This document shows, piece by piece, positions 31,911-42,660 of a stretch of 64,000 nucleotides of DNA; positions within the stretch are counted from its first letter, which is position 1, and each line of letters opens with the position of its first letter. Origin of the DNA: Cephalotus follicularis (taxonomy: Eukaryota; Streptophyta; Magnoliopsida; Oxalidales; Cephalotaceae); contig BDDD01002938.1 in the NCBI GenBank assembly GCA_001972305.1, forward strand, positions 1 to 64,000, in the 5' to 3' direction. The position numbers and the translations under genes were made by a program. The notes below the pieces were generated by a model that saw nothing but the letters and a program-made list of their open reading frames with translations, did not search any database and was not told the DNA's origin.

Positions 31911-33365
31911 CTCTTAAACCTAGAAGTCTATATACGGATGAGGATAGAAAGAAGGTACAACTAAACGCTAAAGCTAAACATGTTATAATATGTGCCTTGA
32001 ATTCGAACAAATTCAATAGAGTTTCCTCATGTGCTGCCACAAAGGAGATGTGGGATAGACTTGAGGTGACCTATGAGGGAACAAATCAGGTAAAAGATGC
32101 TAAAATAAATATGCTAATTAGAGAATATGAAATGTTCCCAATGAAAGAAAATGAAAATATTTCTAGTATGTTTGTTTGTTTTACCAATATTATAAACTCA
32201 CTGCAGTCCTTAAATAAGTGCTACACTAATAGTGAGATGGTAAGAAAGATACTCACGTGTCTACCTAAGAGTTGGATGCCCAAAGTCACTACTATAGACG
32301 AAGCAAGGACCTCAACACATTACCACTTGAAGAGCTTCTTGGATCACTCATGACACACGAGATGACGATCAAATATCACGAAGATGATGAAGAACAAGAC
32401 AGGAAGAAAAAGAAAGTCATAGCATTCAAATCTTCTACAGTGGATTCAAGCGAAGAAGATAGTGATGATGAGATCGCTTTAATAACTAGGAAATTCAAAA
32501 TATTCTTAGCAAAGAAGAAGTTTGGTAGCAAAAACTTCAAGAAGTCAACTCCTTCAAAATCTGAGACGAAGAAGGAAGAAATAATATGCTTCGAATGCAA
32601 TAAACCCGGACACTAAAAAAGTGAATGTCCGAGATTAAAGAAAGCTAAAGAAACAATCAAAAAGAAGAGAGCAATGTTAGCTACATGGTCGGACAGTGAT
32701 GAATCCAGCTCCGAAGAAGAGGAGAACCAAGAAGTTGCACAATTGGATTTGATGGAAATCGATGATCCCGATGAAGACGAAGATGAAAATGAGGTAAGTG
32801 AACTTCTTGAATTACTTGAACAGTTCAGTCTACAAAATGCATCACTCAAAAAGACAATAAAAGCACTTAATAAGAGAATGTCAGTTTAAAACATGAGATA
32901 GAATGTTTATCAAACTAGTCTTTAGATGATAATATTATATCTCCTGAAAAAGAAAATAAAACTCTTAAATTAGAAGTGGATGCTCTTAAGTAAACTTTTT
33001 CAAAGTTTTCAAATAGTAGTGAAAAACTTGACAATCTTTTAGGACTTCCAAGTTGTTTTTTCAATAAATCTGGCCTAGGTTATGATGAGATGAATAATGT
33101 TAAGCATTTTCAAAAATATCTTGAAAAGAAAGATATTAAAAAGAACTCATCTAGCATAACTTGTAACTATTGCAATAAGAATGGTCACACTACACACAAC
33201 TGCTATGACAATAAAAATGATATGCATAAGAGAAATAAATTTAAACAAAACATGTTCTATAGAAATCAAATGTTTAAGATAAGAACTATATGGGTTCCAA
33301 AAGGAACGTTTATCACTAACCCCCCTCGACCCAAAGCAAATTGGGCACCAAAGTCTTCAACTTAA
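31911..33365 (+). pseudogene. SIRE gag remnant
   Basis: The frame opens mid-Gag (AKHVIICALNSNKFNRVSSC, ATKEMWDRLEVTYEGTNQVK), continues through NISSMFVCFTNIINSLQ, shifts frame near 32310, then reads a Lys/Asp-rich stretch and a knuckle CFECNKPGH followed by a stop (32614-32616) before KSEC. An acidic segment follows (SDSDESSSEEEENQEV, ~32690-32800) with a leucine-rich tail, then after more stops a second knuckle CNYCNKNGHTTHNC near 33165. The N-terminal ~100 residues are missing. This layout of two knuckles with an acidic and coiled region between them is usual for SIRE Gag. Confidence 0.85.
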
Positions 33366-33394
33366 ACTCATTTGTTTTGTATATGTGCCTAAAG

Positions 33395-36300
33395 ACATCA
33401 TCAAAAAGGAATCATTGGTACCTTGATAGCGGATGCTCCAAACACATGACGGGTAACAAAAGTCTTTTTGTAACCTAGGAACCAAAAGACGGAGGAAACG
33501 TAACCTTTGGAGATAACGCAAAAGGACAAATCATTGGAACTGGATCCATAGGCAATGAAAATATTACTATTACTAATTTATTGCATGTTAAAAGACTCAA
33601 ACACAATCTCTTGAGCATAAGTCAATTGTGTGACAAGAATTGTAGAGTTATTTTCGAAAACTTGTCATGTAGAGTCATTGACAATAGCAATCACACCACC
33701 AAGTTTATAGGACAAATAGAAGGCAATGTTTATGTAATAAACTTAGATGATCTTCAAAATCAAAACGTTAAATGCCTTGTTTCTTTAAACGAAGATAGTT
33801 GGATGTGGCATAGAAGACTTGGACATGTTAGTATGAGAACAATTATATAGATTTTAAAACACGACTTAGTTAAAAGGTCTTCCCAAATTGAATTTTGAAA
33901 AAGATAAGATTTGTGATGCTTGACAACAAGGAAAACAAACTAGAACAAGTTTTAAATCTATTATCATTGTCTCAACTACTAGGCCACTCGAACTACTTCA
34001 TATGGATCTTTTTGTACCTATAAACATAATAAGCTTAGGTGGTAAGTCTTATGCATATGTTATTGTTGATGACTACACTAGGTACACATGGGTTTTCTTT
34101 TTAGCACATAAAAGTGAAGTCTTTACCTTCTTTACAAATTTTTGTAAACAAGTTCAAAAAGAAAAAGGATTTTCTATTTTGAAAATAAGAAGCGATGATG
34201 GTAAAGAGCTCGAAAATCACTCTTTTGATAACTTTTGCATATAAAATGGTTTAAACATGAATTTTCAACTCTTAGAACTCCTCAACAAAATGGTGTTGTT
34301 GAAAGGAGAAATAGGACTTCAAAAGAAATGACACGAACTATGCTTTGTGAAAATAATCTTCCAAAATATTTTTGGTCTGAAGCCACAAACACTGCATGTT
34401 ATATTTTGAATCGAACATCAATTATGCCAATTCTCAAAAAGACTCCATACGAGTTATGGAGAGAGAGAAAGCCTAACATAAGTCACTTCCATACCTTTGG
34501 TTGTAAGTGTTTCATACACAACAACGGAAAGGATCAACTTGGTAAGTTCGACTCAAAAGCGGATAAAGGTATTTTTCTCAGATATTCTCTTACTAGTAGA
34601 GCTTATAGATGTTTCAATAAACATACGTTATTAGTAGAAGAATCTATGCATATAGTCTTCTATGAGTCAAGTAATGTAAGTACTTATATACAAGATAGCA
34701 TAGATTTTCATGAACCTTCTGAGAACATAGATGTAGAATCTAAGAATAGCTACCAACAAGATATTGTAGATAAGACCTATAAAGTAGTTAAAGATCACCC
34801 ACATAAGGCCATAATTGGTAATATTCAACATGGTGTTATGACTAGGTCTAATGCAAATACTTGTAATTATGTTTCTTTTCTTTCTCACTTTGAGCCTAAG
34901 AACTTTCTAGAAGCTGAAAAAGATGAAAACTGGATAGTAGCAATGCAAGAAGAGTTAAACTAGTTTTATCATAACAAAGTTTGGTTTCTTGTACCTAGAC
35001 CTAAAGATCATTCACTTACAGGAACTAAATGGATTTTTAGAAATAAACTGGATAATTAAGGAGTAACAGTTAGAAATAAAGCTAGACTCGTTGCTTAAGG
35101 TTATTCACAAGAGGAAGGTATAGATTATGATGAAACTTCTGCGCTTGTTGCTAGATTAGAATCAATTCATTTGTTACTTGCATATGCTTGTTTTAGAGAT
35201 TTTAAATTATATCAAATGGATGTTAAAAGTGGCTTTGTGAATTGTTTTATAAAAGAAGAAGTATATGTGGAACAACCTCAAGGTTTTGAGGATCCTTTCT
35301 TTCCAAACCATGTCTTTAAACTCAACAAAGCTTTGCATGGTCTTAAACAAGCGCCTCGAGCTTGGTACAAAAGCTTAACAAAAATTTTGATTGGAAATGA
35401 TTTTAAATGTGGAAATTTTGATATACCGCTTTTTACAAAATCAAAAGACAATGATTTACTAGTAGTACAAATTTATGTTCATGATATTATTTTCGGATCA
35501 ACTAATGAATCTTTGTGCAAGGAGTTTTCTAACATTATGAAGTCAGAGTTTGAAATGAGCATGATGGGAGAGCTCAACTTCTTCCTTGGGCTTCAAGTTA
35601 AGCAAACCAAAGATGGTATCTTCATCAACCAAGCTAAGTACGTAAAGGAAATACTCAAAATTTAGAACTCAAAAACAAGTAAGACTCCTATAAGCAGTTC
35701 TACAGAGCTTGACAAGGACAAACAAGGTAAAAACATTGATCAAAAGCCTTATAGAAGTATGATAGCTTCGCTATTATATTTTACTACTAGTAGACCTGAT
35801 ATTTTGTTTAGTGTTTGTTTGTGTGCACGTTTTCAATCATACCCTAAAGAATCACACTTGTTTGCGGTTAAACGTATTCTAAAATACCTTGCATATACAC
35901 CTACTTTAGGTTTATGGTATTCACAAGACTCTACTTTTGACTTACATGCATACTCAGATGCTGACTTTGGTGGTTATAAGGTTGATCGCAAGAGCATTAG
36001 TCGCTCATGCTAATACCTAGGAATTATGGTTGTATCATGGTTTAGCAAAAAGCAAAATTTTGTTGCTCTTCCTACCACCGAGGCAGAATATATTGCTGTG
36101 GGTAGTTGTTGTGCATAGATTTTGTGGAAAAAACAACACTTGATACATTATGGTGTTTTTGTGAAACATGTACCTATAAAATGTGATAATACGAGTAGTA
36201 TTTGTCTTGCTTAAAACCCTGTTCATCACTCGAAGAAAAAACATATTGATATTAGGTATCACTTTTTGGGAGAACATGTTGAAAATGAAGATATTGAATT

Positions 36301-36409
36301 AGAATATGTTTCCACCAAAAAACAAGTAGCTGATATTTTTACCAAACCTTTAGATGAAAATACTTTTTCGAAGTTTAGAAGAGAACTAGGTTTATGTGAG
36401 TTTGAATGA
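33395..36409 (+). pseudogene. SIRE pol remnant (PR-INT-RT-RNase H)
   Basis: Protease WYLDSGCSKHMTG near 33415-33450; GAG-pre-integrase WHRRLGHVS near 33808; integrase from HMDLF (34000) through RSDDGKEL to NGVVERRNRT (34290), so the three acidic residues are kept; connecting region (GCKCFIHNNGKD); RT (KWIFRNKL, YQMDVKSGFVNC, KALHGLKQAPRAWY); RNase H (YSDADFGG, ATTEAEYIA-like PTTEAEYIA, KKHIDIRYHF). It ends at the stop at 36407-36409 after LGLCEFE. The RT active site reads YVHD instead of YVDD (about 35476), which alone should abolish activity. At least seven stops and a frameshift near 34240 break the frame. Confidence 0.9.
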
Positions 36410-36972
36410 ATGTTTGCTTGTTTTCAATTGAATGTTTTCTTCATTGATTGTTAGTTTGAATTTAATTGTTTGTTTTGACTATTTTTTTCGTTATGTGTTC
36501 TATTTTTGTCAAAACACATCGACTTCTTTTCAATCACATTGATGTAGTTTTTGTAAAAAAAAGTCAACCTCTTTATAAAACGTCCATGTTCTTTAGTTTT
36601 TATAAAACACGTCGATCTCTTTAAAAATACGTCGATGTTTTTCAAAACGCATCGTTTTCTTTTATTCCACATCGATGCTTTTCATTAAGTTTTTTAAAGA
36701 ACACATCGACGCTTTTGAAACCACATCGACGACTTTCTATCAGTCATCGACTTATTCATAAAAACACATCGACTACTTTTATATCGCACTATTACAAATC
36801 TGGACGATTACTCTGCAATTTTTTTTCTAATATTTAAAAAATATTTATAGACTTAAAAAAAAACATCCTCTACTCCTTCTTCTCTCGTCATCAAAGTTCA
36901 GTTTTTGTCCTCCAATTCCTTATTTCTTTCAGTTTTAACTTTTTGTGTTGTGCACTTCATCTGTTTGATAAA
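36410..36972 (+). other. SIRE pol-env spacer
   Basis: Non-coding spacer between the pol stop and the env-like ATG. It is T-rich and contains the word array at 36511-36784. The last ~100 bp are pyrimidine-rich (tccttcttctctcg, tttctttcag at about 36929), which could be a 3' splice acceptor for an env-like subgenomic mRNA. That use is inferred. Confidence 0.6.
36511..36784. repeat. SIRE spacer word array (ACATCGAC type)
   Basis: About eleven words: cacatcgact, cacattgatg, acgtcgatc, acgtcgatg, acgcatcg, cacatcgatg, cacatcgacgc, cacatcgacga, gtcatcgact, cacatcgact. Most are preceded by an A-run and followed by a T-run. The word is the same as in the SIRE LTR array (50272-50952). Confidence 0.87.
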
Positions 36973-37554
36973 ATGACTAAGACAAAACGTGCTAGTAAAA
37001 AGAGGGCTGCTAGCTCTTTCAAGCAAGAGAAACCTGTTTCAAAACGAAAGCTTAATATTCGGGAACCTTCTCCCGATCCTACTCTTGAATCGGATTCCGA
37101 ATCCGAGGAAATCATTCCCCTCCAAAGTGCTATTTTTGTTGATAAAAGTGTAATGGGAAGTAGGAACATAGATTTATCTTTTTGTTCAAATGAATTTGCT
37201 TTCGTTTCTTGGATTGACAATTTGCATCTTCTTCCACTTGTCCACATGAAGAATTTGCCCCATCTTCCACTGTTAAAGGTCAAAGAATCATTTTAGATGT
37301 TATGATTCTTGCCTCAATCCTTCATATTCCTCACACCGGCTTGTATATTTTTTAATATAAGAAGTGGCTGGAAGTTGAGGGTTTCCACCCACATGACATT
37401 TTATCACTTCTTTACCCAAATGATCCAAACATTCATCCCAATATGTCTCTTTGCACAAATAAACTATCTGTCGATCATCGTCTCTTACACCAGCTTATTC
37501 TTCACCAGCTACTTCTTACCGGTGGTGGATATGCAAAACTCACTAGGATGCAAG
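36973..37554 (+). pseudogene. SIRE env-like ORF, N-terminal part
   Basis: The third ORF of SIRE elements, of uncertain function and often called env-like; a role in membrane fusion is not established. ATG at 36973 opens a basic N-terminus (MTKTKRASKKRAASS), a Ser/Glu-rich acidic stretch (SDSESEEI) and a hydrophobic region. A frameshift near 37290 is followed by a stop near 37348 (GLYIF, stop). The frame then carries recognisable sequence (KKWLEVEGFHPHDIL, LHQLILHQLLLTGGGY) up to the Copia-2 insertion at 37555. The continuation is at 49088. Confidence 0.75.
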
Positions 37555-38801
37555 TGTTAGATTAGGGTGTCCCTGGAAGCACCGAGAAGGCTGCAGACAT
37601 ATGTTGTTGACATAAGACACACTCTTGAATCGTACAATCTTAGTTCCATTCAAGTTTTATTGTGCATTTTACATAAAAGATTGGCATCTGGCTATATGTA
37701 TTATCCCATACCGTCTCTACGGATCAGTTGATCACCATGTCAACAGAATACACATATAGCGCCCTGTCCGTAAAGGGTTGGATCTCGTGCCTGAGAGGTT
37801 ATGAGAATGAGATCCTTACTCCCTTGTGACAAAAGTTCCAAGCCATAGGTTCACTTTCTTAGGCAATTGATGAACCGCAAAGACTTGCCGTGTTATGCTT
37901 GCTCTAATTGGTAAAGAAGGATGGATCATCTCATTGCCATTTGGGTTTTACCCTAAAGCTGATGCGGGGTGCGTGCAGAGGCATAACACTGAACTGACCC
38001 ACCATAGGTTATCTATTTGGAGAGTCAACACCTCTGTCAATAGAGTTCCTATTATCGCGGTAGTGCTTAGCCAAAGAGGGCTAGTAGATCATACATGCTT
38101 TACGTTGTATCGTTAGACCTGAGCAGCTGGCATATGTTGTGTAGTCACTACTTGGCTTTGATTTCCGCCTTCCCCAGCACTAGCCACGTGCTGGAAAAAG
38201 GGTTGTCTTTGGGCCTTGTGGGAGCTGCATTGAGATGTGTGGGCGAGTGCGCAAGATGGGATCGTCACACCCGTGTTGAGGGTTATAGGCTCTATAAAAT
38301 CTATGACCGTTGAAGACTTAAAGTCCTGGCCAGGCACTGGGAGATTGGGGACAAGAGGTTTCTGGGGATATCTCCCGTAGTCTCAGTGCGTTCATAGAAT
38401 TATAGTTATCGCAGTTTTTCCTAGGGGTGAGCCTTATCCAAACCCTAGTCCGTGGTCGAAGCCAACATGCCGAATGATACGTGGCACGTAAACCGATGAC
38501 AGTGATAAACTACTGGGGAACCGGTTAACGAATGATAGACGTGGTACTTTTTGGTCCGCGGATCCGGGGTGATTATAGATCACACCAGGACTATTAGCTG
38601 GATAGTCGTACCAGAACTTTGGGATGTTCTGAGAAATTTATCATCGTACCTGAAATCCACCAGGCTTTCGGGTCCTGCTTGATTATTGAAAAAGTGACGC
38701 ATGCTGAACACATGCTCGCTTGGTGGTAAATCTAGTTTTTAACTAGTACATATTTTTTCACATTAGTGGTTTGTTTTTCGTTCTACTAATAGTCATCTTG
38801 A

Positions 38802-38809
38802 TATATAAG
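38802..38809 (+). promoter_or_regulatory. Probable TATA box, Copia-2 5' LTR
   Basis: TATATAAG in the context cttgatatataagagat. It is retained in the 3' LTR just downstream (about 15 bp) of the replaced block, near 47638. Confidence 0.55.
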
Positions 38810-39378
38810 AGATTTGAAGTCGGAGCATGATTTAATTTTAATTAAATTAATTAAAGAGAGAAACATGTTTAATTAATTGAGAGAATTATTAAACATGTAT
38901 GAGAAACAAAAAAAAATTAAAATTGAAAGAGATTTTAATTAAAGGAGAAAAGAGAAATAAGAGAGAGAGACTTAATTTTAATAAAGTCAAAAAAAAATAT
39001 TAAGTCAAAAATGATTTTTTAAAATCTCTCTCTCAATCCCTCTCACACTCTCTCCCATCTCTCCCATTGCTTCTTCTTATAACGCACAACTCGTGCATTT
39101 TGGGCAGAAGTGAGACGCACAAGGCATCAGGCGCGCAGGGGCGCGTTCTTGCCGGAGGCCATGAGAAGGCGAGCGACAATCCCTGGTAAGCCTTCTCCCT
39201 TCTCTCTCCTATTTTCTCCCTTATTCTCCTCTGTTTCTCCCTCTCGATCGTTTACGTTTTTTGGTCGTTTCTTGCTCCGTCGTCTCTTTTCCACTGCCGT
39301 TGGTCTCAGTAGGTGGAGCCTTCATGGCTCCACCTATTCCGACCTTAGACTAGGTGTTCCCAGCGTCTCTTGGCCGAT

Positions 39379-39690
39379 GTTTGTGCGTGGTGAGTCAACT
39401 GGGTGAGTTGACGCGTCAGGCTGCTGTGACTTGGCGTTCCGCACCGAGTCACGGTGAGTCTTGGGTTGGGGTGTGTCGGGCTGGTGTCACTGAGCCGTTT
39501 GGTGGCTTGGCGGCCGCTGGTGACGAACGCCGAGTCAACCCTGTGACTCACCGTCGGCCGTTGTCTGTGTTCCAGGCGGAGTCTCGTAGAGTCTTTGCCA
39601 CCGATGCATTCGTCGTGGTGTTGGCATCCTCATATGTCAAGGCCGATCAATGAGGAGTTGACCAAGACTCACTGAGTCCGAACTCAGTGA
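39379..39690. repeat. Copia-2 5' LTR word cluster (GAGTCA / GTTGAC type)
   Basis: About fifteen GAGTC/GACTC pentamers and several GTTGAC/GTCAAC hexamers in ~310 bp, for example gtgagtcaactgg, gagttgacgc, gagtcaccc-like forms and gactcactgagtc (39667). The cluster recurs in the 3' LTR at about 48340-48645. It is self-complementary in style but a different word from the GTCGAC arrays. Confidence 0.75.
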
Positions 39691-40130
39691 GTAGCCATCT
39701 CTGGCCGCTGTGTTCCGGCCAGTTCCGGGTGTGTATCCTCCAGATTCGGGTTGAGCAGATTTTTTCGAGTCCGTTGCTGTCAACATCGGACGAAACGTGG
39801 ACTGTCCAAAAATCGGTGGTGTTACCGGAGACCGGTATTTGCTACTGCAAGAGTGTAGCGGCAAAGTGGTGGAGCCTCCAACGTTGGGATGATTGCTTTA
39901 CTCTTACTTTTATTGTTACCGACGTCTGTTCGGTTTTTCTTTATGTGCATGAATGTTCTTTTTTTAGTTCGCTTGTTAATTAAACGGAGATCCTAGGCTT
40001 TTCAATTTGGTACTAATATGTAAGTGTGGACCATGACTTTCAGTCTTGGTGTTTTTGAAAAATTTAAAATTACACACACTTGAGTCCTAGGACCAAATCG
40101 ACCGAGAACCCTTGCCAGGTTTCCAACAAG

Positions 40131-40142
40131 TTGTAACAGAGC
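40131..40142 (+). other. Copia-2 primer binding site (degenerate tRNA-Met)
   Basis: ttgtaacagagc, 10 of 12 matches to TGGTATCAGAGC, two bases after the LTR end. Confidence 0.7.
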
Positions 40143-41640
40143 AATCCGTTTAATTTTAATTGGGCTTTAATTTCAGTTTTGGTGGCTATTTTGGAATAAT
40201 TAAAGTACCTAAAATTCTGGTTTAATTCCCTTCACATGGTTGTTTTATAAAATAAAATATTTATTTTTTGGGAAACTAGGTTTGAAATAATCTAGTGGGA
40301 GGTTTATTGGAGTGTAGGCGGACTTGTGGAATTGTTTCGGTTGGCCATCGGAAATTGAAATTACTTGTGTTTATTTAAAGTCTATAGTGGATGTAGATTT
40401 TAAATGCCTTATGCAGGATGGATGGTTATGGGACTGGACCTAGCTTTTGATTTCTTTTGTGGATGGTTTAATTTGCTTTGTTAACTTGTGCTTTTATTTG
40501 GTCTGTATTTTGGTTTCCTGCGAGCACCTTTGATTCCTTATTTGTATTATTCTCTCTCTCCCTCCAAATTGTATTATGTTCTTTATTTTTATTTTTAAAT
40601 GTATTTTGAGAAATTTCTTTTTGTAAACAAAGAAGAGAAGAATAACAAAGGAGCTTGTAGAGGAAGATAAAGGAAATTACAAGACCAAGTGAAGGCCATG
40701 TATACGTGGTGCATTTTGTAATAAAGTAGTTTTAAATAGTTCACCTAGGAGATCGAGTGGTCACATTGGCATGTATGATCACTCATAGATTTAGTCCCTG
40801 GCCATGCCATATTTATTTCTAAGTGGGAAATAGGTTGCATGAGATGTATGTTTCTGTTTTACAAACAATCCAAACACGTCAAGCATGCTAAGCCGCTCAA
40901 CTGCATTGGAAGATAAAATCAATCTATATAACGGCATGGTAATATATAAAATTTGATGAGACCGAATTCCTCCAACTTTTTAAATAATAAGTCCATAAGC
41001 GGTGGACACAAGGTTGTCTCGTCGTTGGCCTTCCATAATTTTCGTTGAATGGTGTGGATATATTTGGGATTGCACTGCACAAGGCAGAGGTCCTCCGTAT
41101 GACAATTTCTGTTCAATTTCAATACTAAGGGAGTACTGGAAGGAAGTAGCCATGTTTCGGTACCGATGGCACGCACACGGGCGGGTATCAAAACGGGTTC
41201 ATTTCTTTAAGGATTGTGGGTTCGGACTTATACCGAGTTCATACTATTGGCACAACACACGGTTGTGGATTGTATGGGTCGTGAGGCCGGAACTTGTATC
41301 GGATATTACACTGAGGGCAAGAGGTCCTAATGTAAATGGGCACACATGTCTAACTATCATGATATTGTGGCGTTTCATGCACACGGCTGGGGTCATGATA
41401 AAGATAGATAGATACCAATCCCCACTAGGAGGTAAGAGGCTTCTCGAGTTCCACATTGGAGGTGTGGGATACGATTAGAATAGTGGGAGAAGCCATAATT
41501 ATAAAAGACCAAGGATTATGGTAATAACATAAATGGAATGATCTGTTAATATTCTCTTTCTTTTTCCTTATATAGGTTGCTAGTTTTTACATACTTGATA
41601 ATATACTCAAATTGGCAAACAGCACAAACATTTTTTTCAA
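40143..41640 (+). other. Copia-2 leader
   Basis: Non-coding region between the primer site and gag. Its last 300 bp align with Copia-1 1-337. A pyrimidine-rich tract (ttctctttctttttcc) ends in TATAG|G with AG at 41574-41575, matching the acceptor-like site of Copia-1. The 158-codon frame at 41002-41478 crosses this aligned leader and is not conserved as protein in Copia-1, so it is rejected as a gene. Confidence 0.65.
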
Positions 41641-42660
41641 ACACGTTTAATACTCCAAAACTTGAACATCCTTATTTCAATGAATGGAAATGCCTTTAAC
41701 ACAACATTCTCACGAGCATGAGAGTCACTCATGTCTTGACTGAGATAACCCCGAGCTAGTGAACGATGTATTCGACCATCACAAGGCCATAAAGGCTAAA
41801 TGGTGGGATGAAAATTATCAAGCTCGTACCCTATCAACTGTTGGCATTTTGCCACAATTTCGCATGATCGGGTTATGCACTCACGAACCTTGTGTGTCAT
41901 GCTTACACAACTCGAGGAGTTGTATGGCACCAAGTCGAGGACTGTAAAGGTGGATTTTGACCAAGAGAGGTCATGATCGTCTGTGATGCCTTGATTTCCT
42001 ACTTGAATAATCTCAAGGGGAGATAGATCAAGTGAATCTAAGTTCCAAGGGTGAAACCCAGGGAAGAGGCAGTTAGTGTAAAGGGATTCTATTCTAGAAA
42101 AATGATCTGAAATTTTGAAATGGAGTTTGCCTACTTCCATTATGGGAAGTTAAGGCAATTGGAAGAGATATAATCTATTCCTATAGTCCAAAGCAGGAAA
42201 TACCTTATGGTTAGGTACTTTCATGTTTTATCTAGTTTACAATGTAAGTTCAATTTGAGTACTTGGCTCAGATTGTGAGACTAACATTTGAAACTCTTTG
42301 CAGGTTGCTGAGAGACACTAGAGAGCTGAGAGATCTGACAAAGCTATGGAATGGCGCCATGGTGATGCATCAAGGATTCACACCTATGCAGTTGGCGTTT
42401 ATGAATTGTATATTTTTGTAAATGGTTATGTAATAAAGTTTTGATCTCTGCATACAAAGAACATTGTATGAAATTTTGTTTCTATGTGATATATGTATAA
42501 GATGAGCTGAAAGCTCAAATTTTTGGTATAAATTCTTAGTCTTATACATTTCAATGTTCTAGTTAGTGCAAGAGGCACGTGGACAGTAGAGATCTATGTC
42601 TTATACAATTACCATAACATTATATTAACAATTCAAAGGAACAAATTAATAAAAGATATA
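41641..42660 (+). pseudogene. Copia-2 gag remnant
   Basis: Weak Gag similarity to Copia-1: a frame from about 41759 with HHKAIKAKWWDENYQAR matches the DDEHARCIALLGM region in layout, followed by scattered remnants. No zinc knuckle was found. Frames are badly broken, so the limits are approximate. Confidence 0.5.

Larger units (their letters stand above)
37555..40128 (+). mobile_element. Copia-2 5' LTR (2,574 bp)
   Basis: Runs TGTTAGATTAGGGTG to GGTTTCCAACA. A TATA-like site (TATATAAG) lies at 38802-38809. A consensus splice donor (CCTG|GTAAGC) has its GT at 39186. GAGTCA/GTTGAC words cluster at 39379-39690. Short frames in the GC-rich part (39110-39650) recur in the 3' LTR simply because the LTRs are copies; no gene is supported. 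Confidence 0.93.

Noticed and set aside
39110-39653. Open frames of ~100 codons in the Copia-2 5' LTR that recur at 48114-48708
   Set aside because: Recurrence is due to LTR duplication. The frames overlap in different registers, and the copies differ by frame-disrupting changes.
41002-41478. 158-codon frame before Copia-2 gag
   Set aside because: It overlaps the non-coding leader that aligns with Copia-1 1-337, where the frame is not kept.
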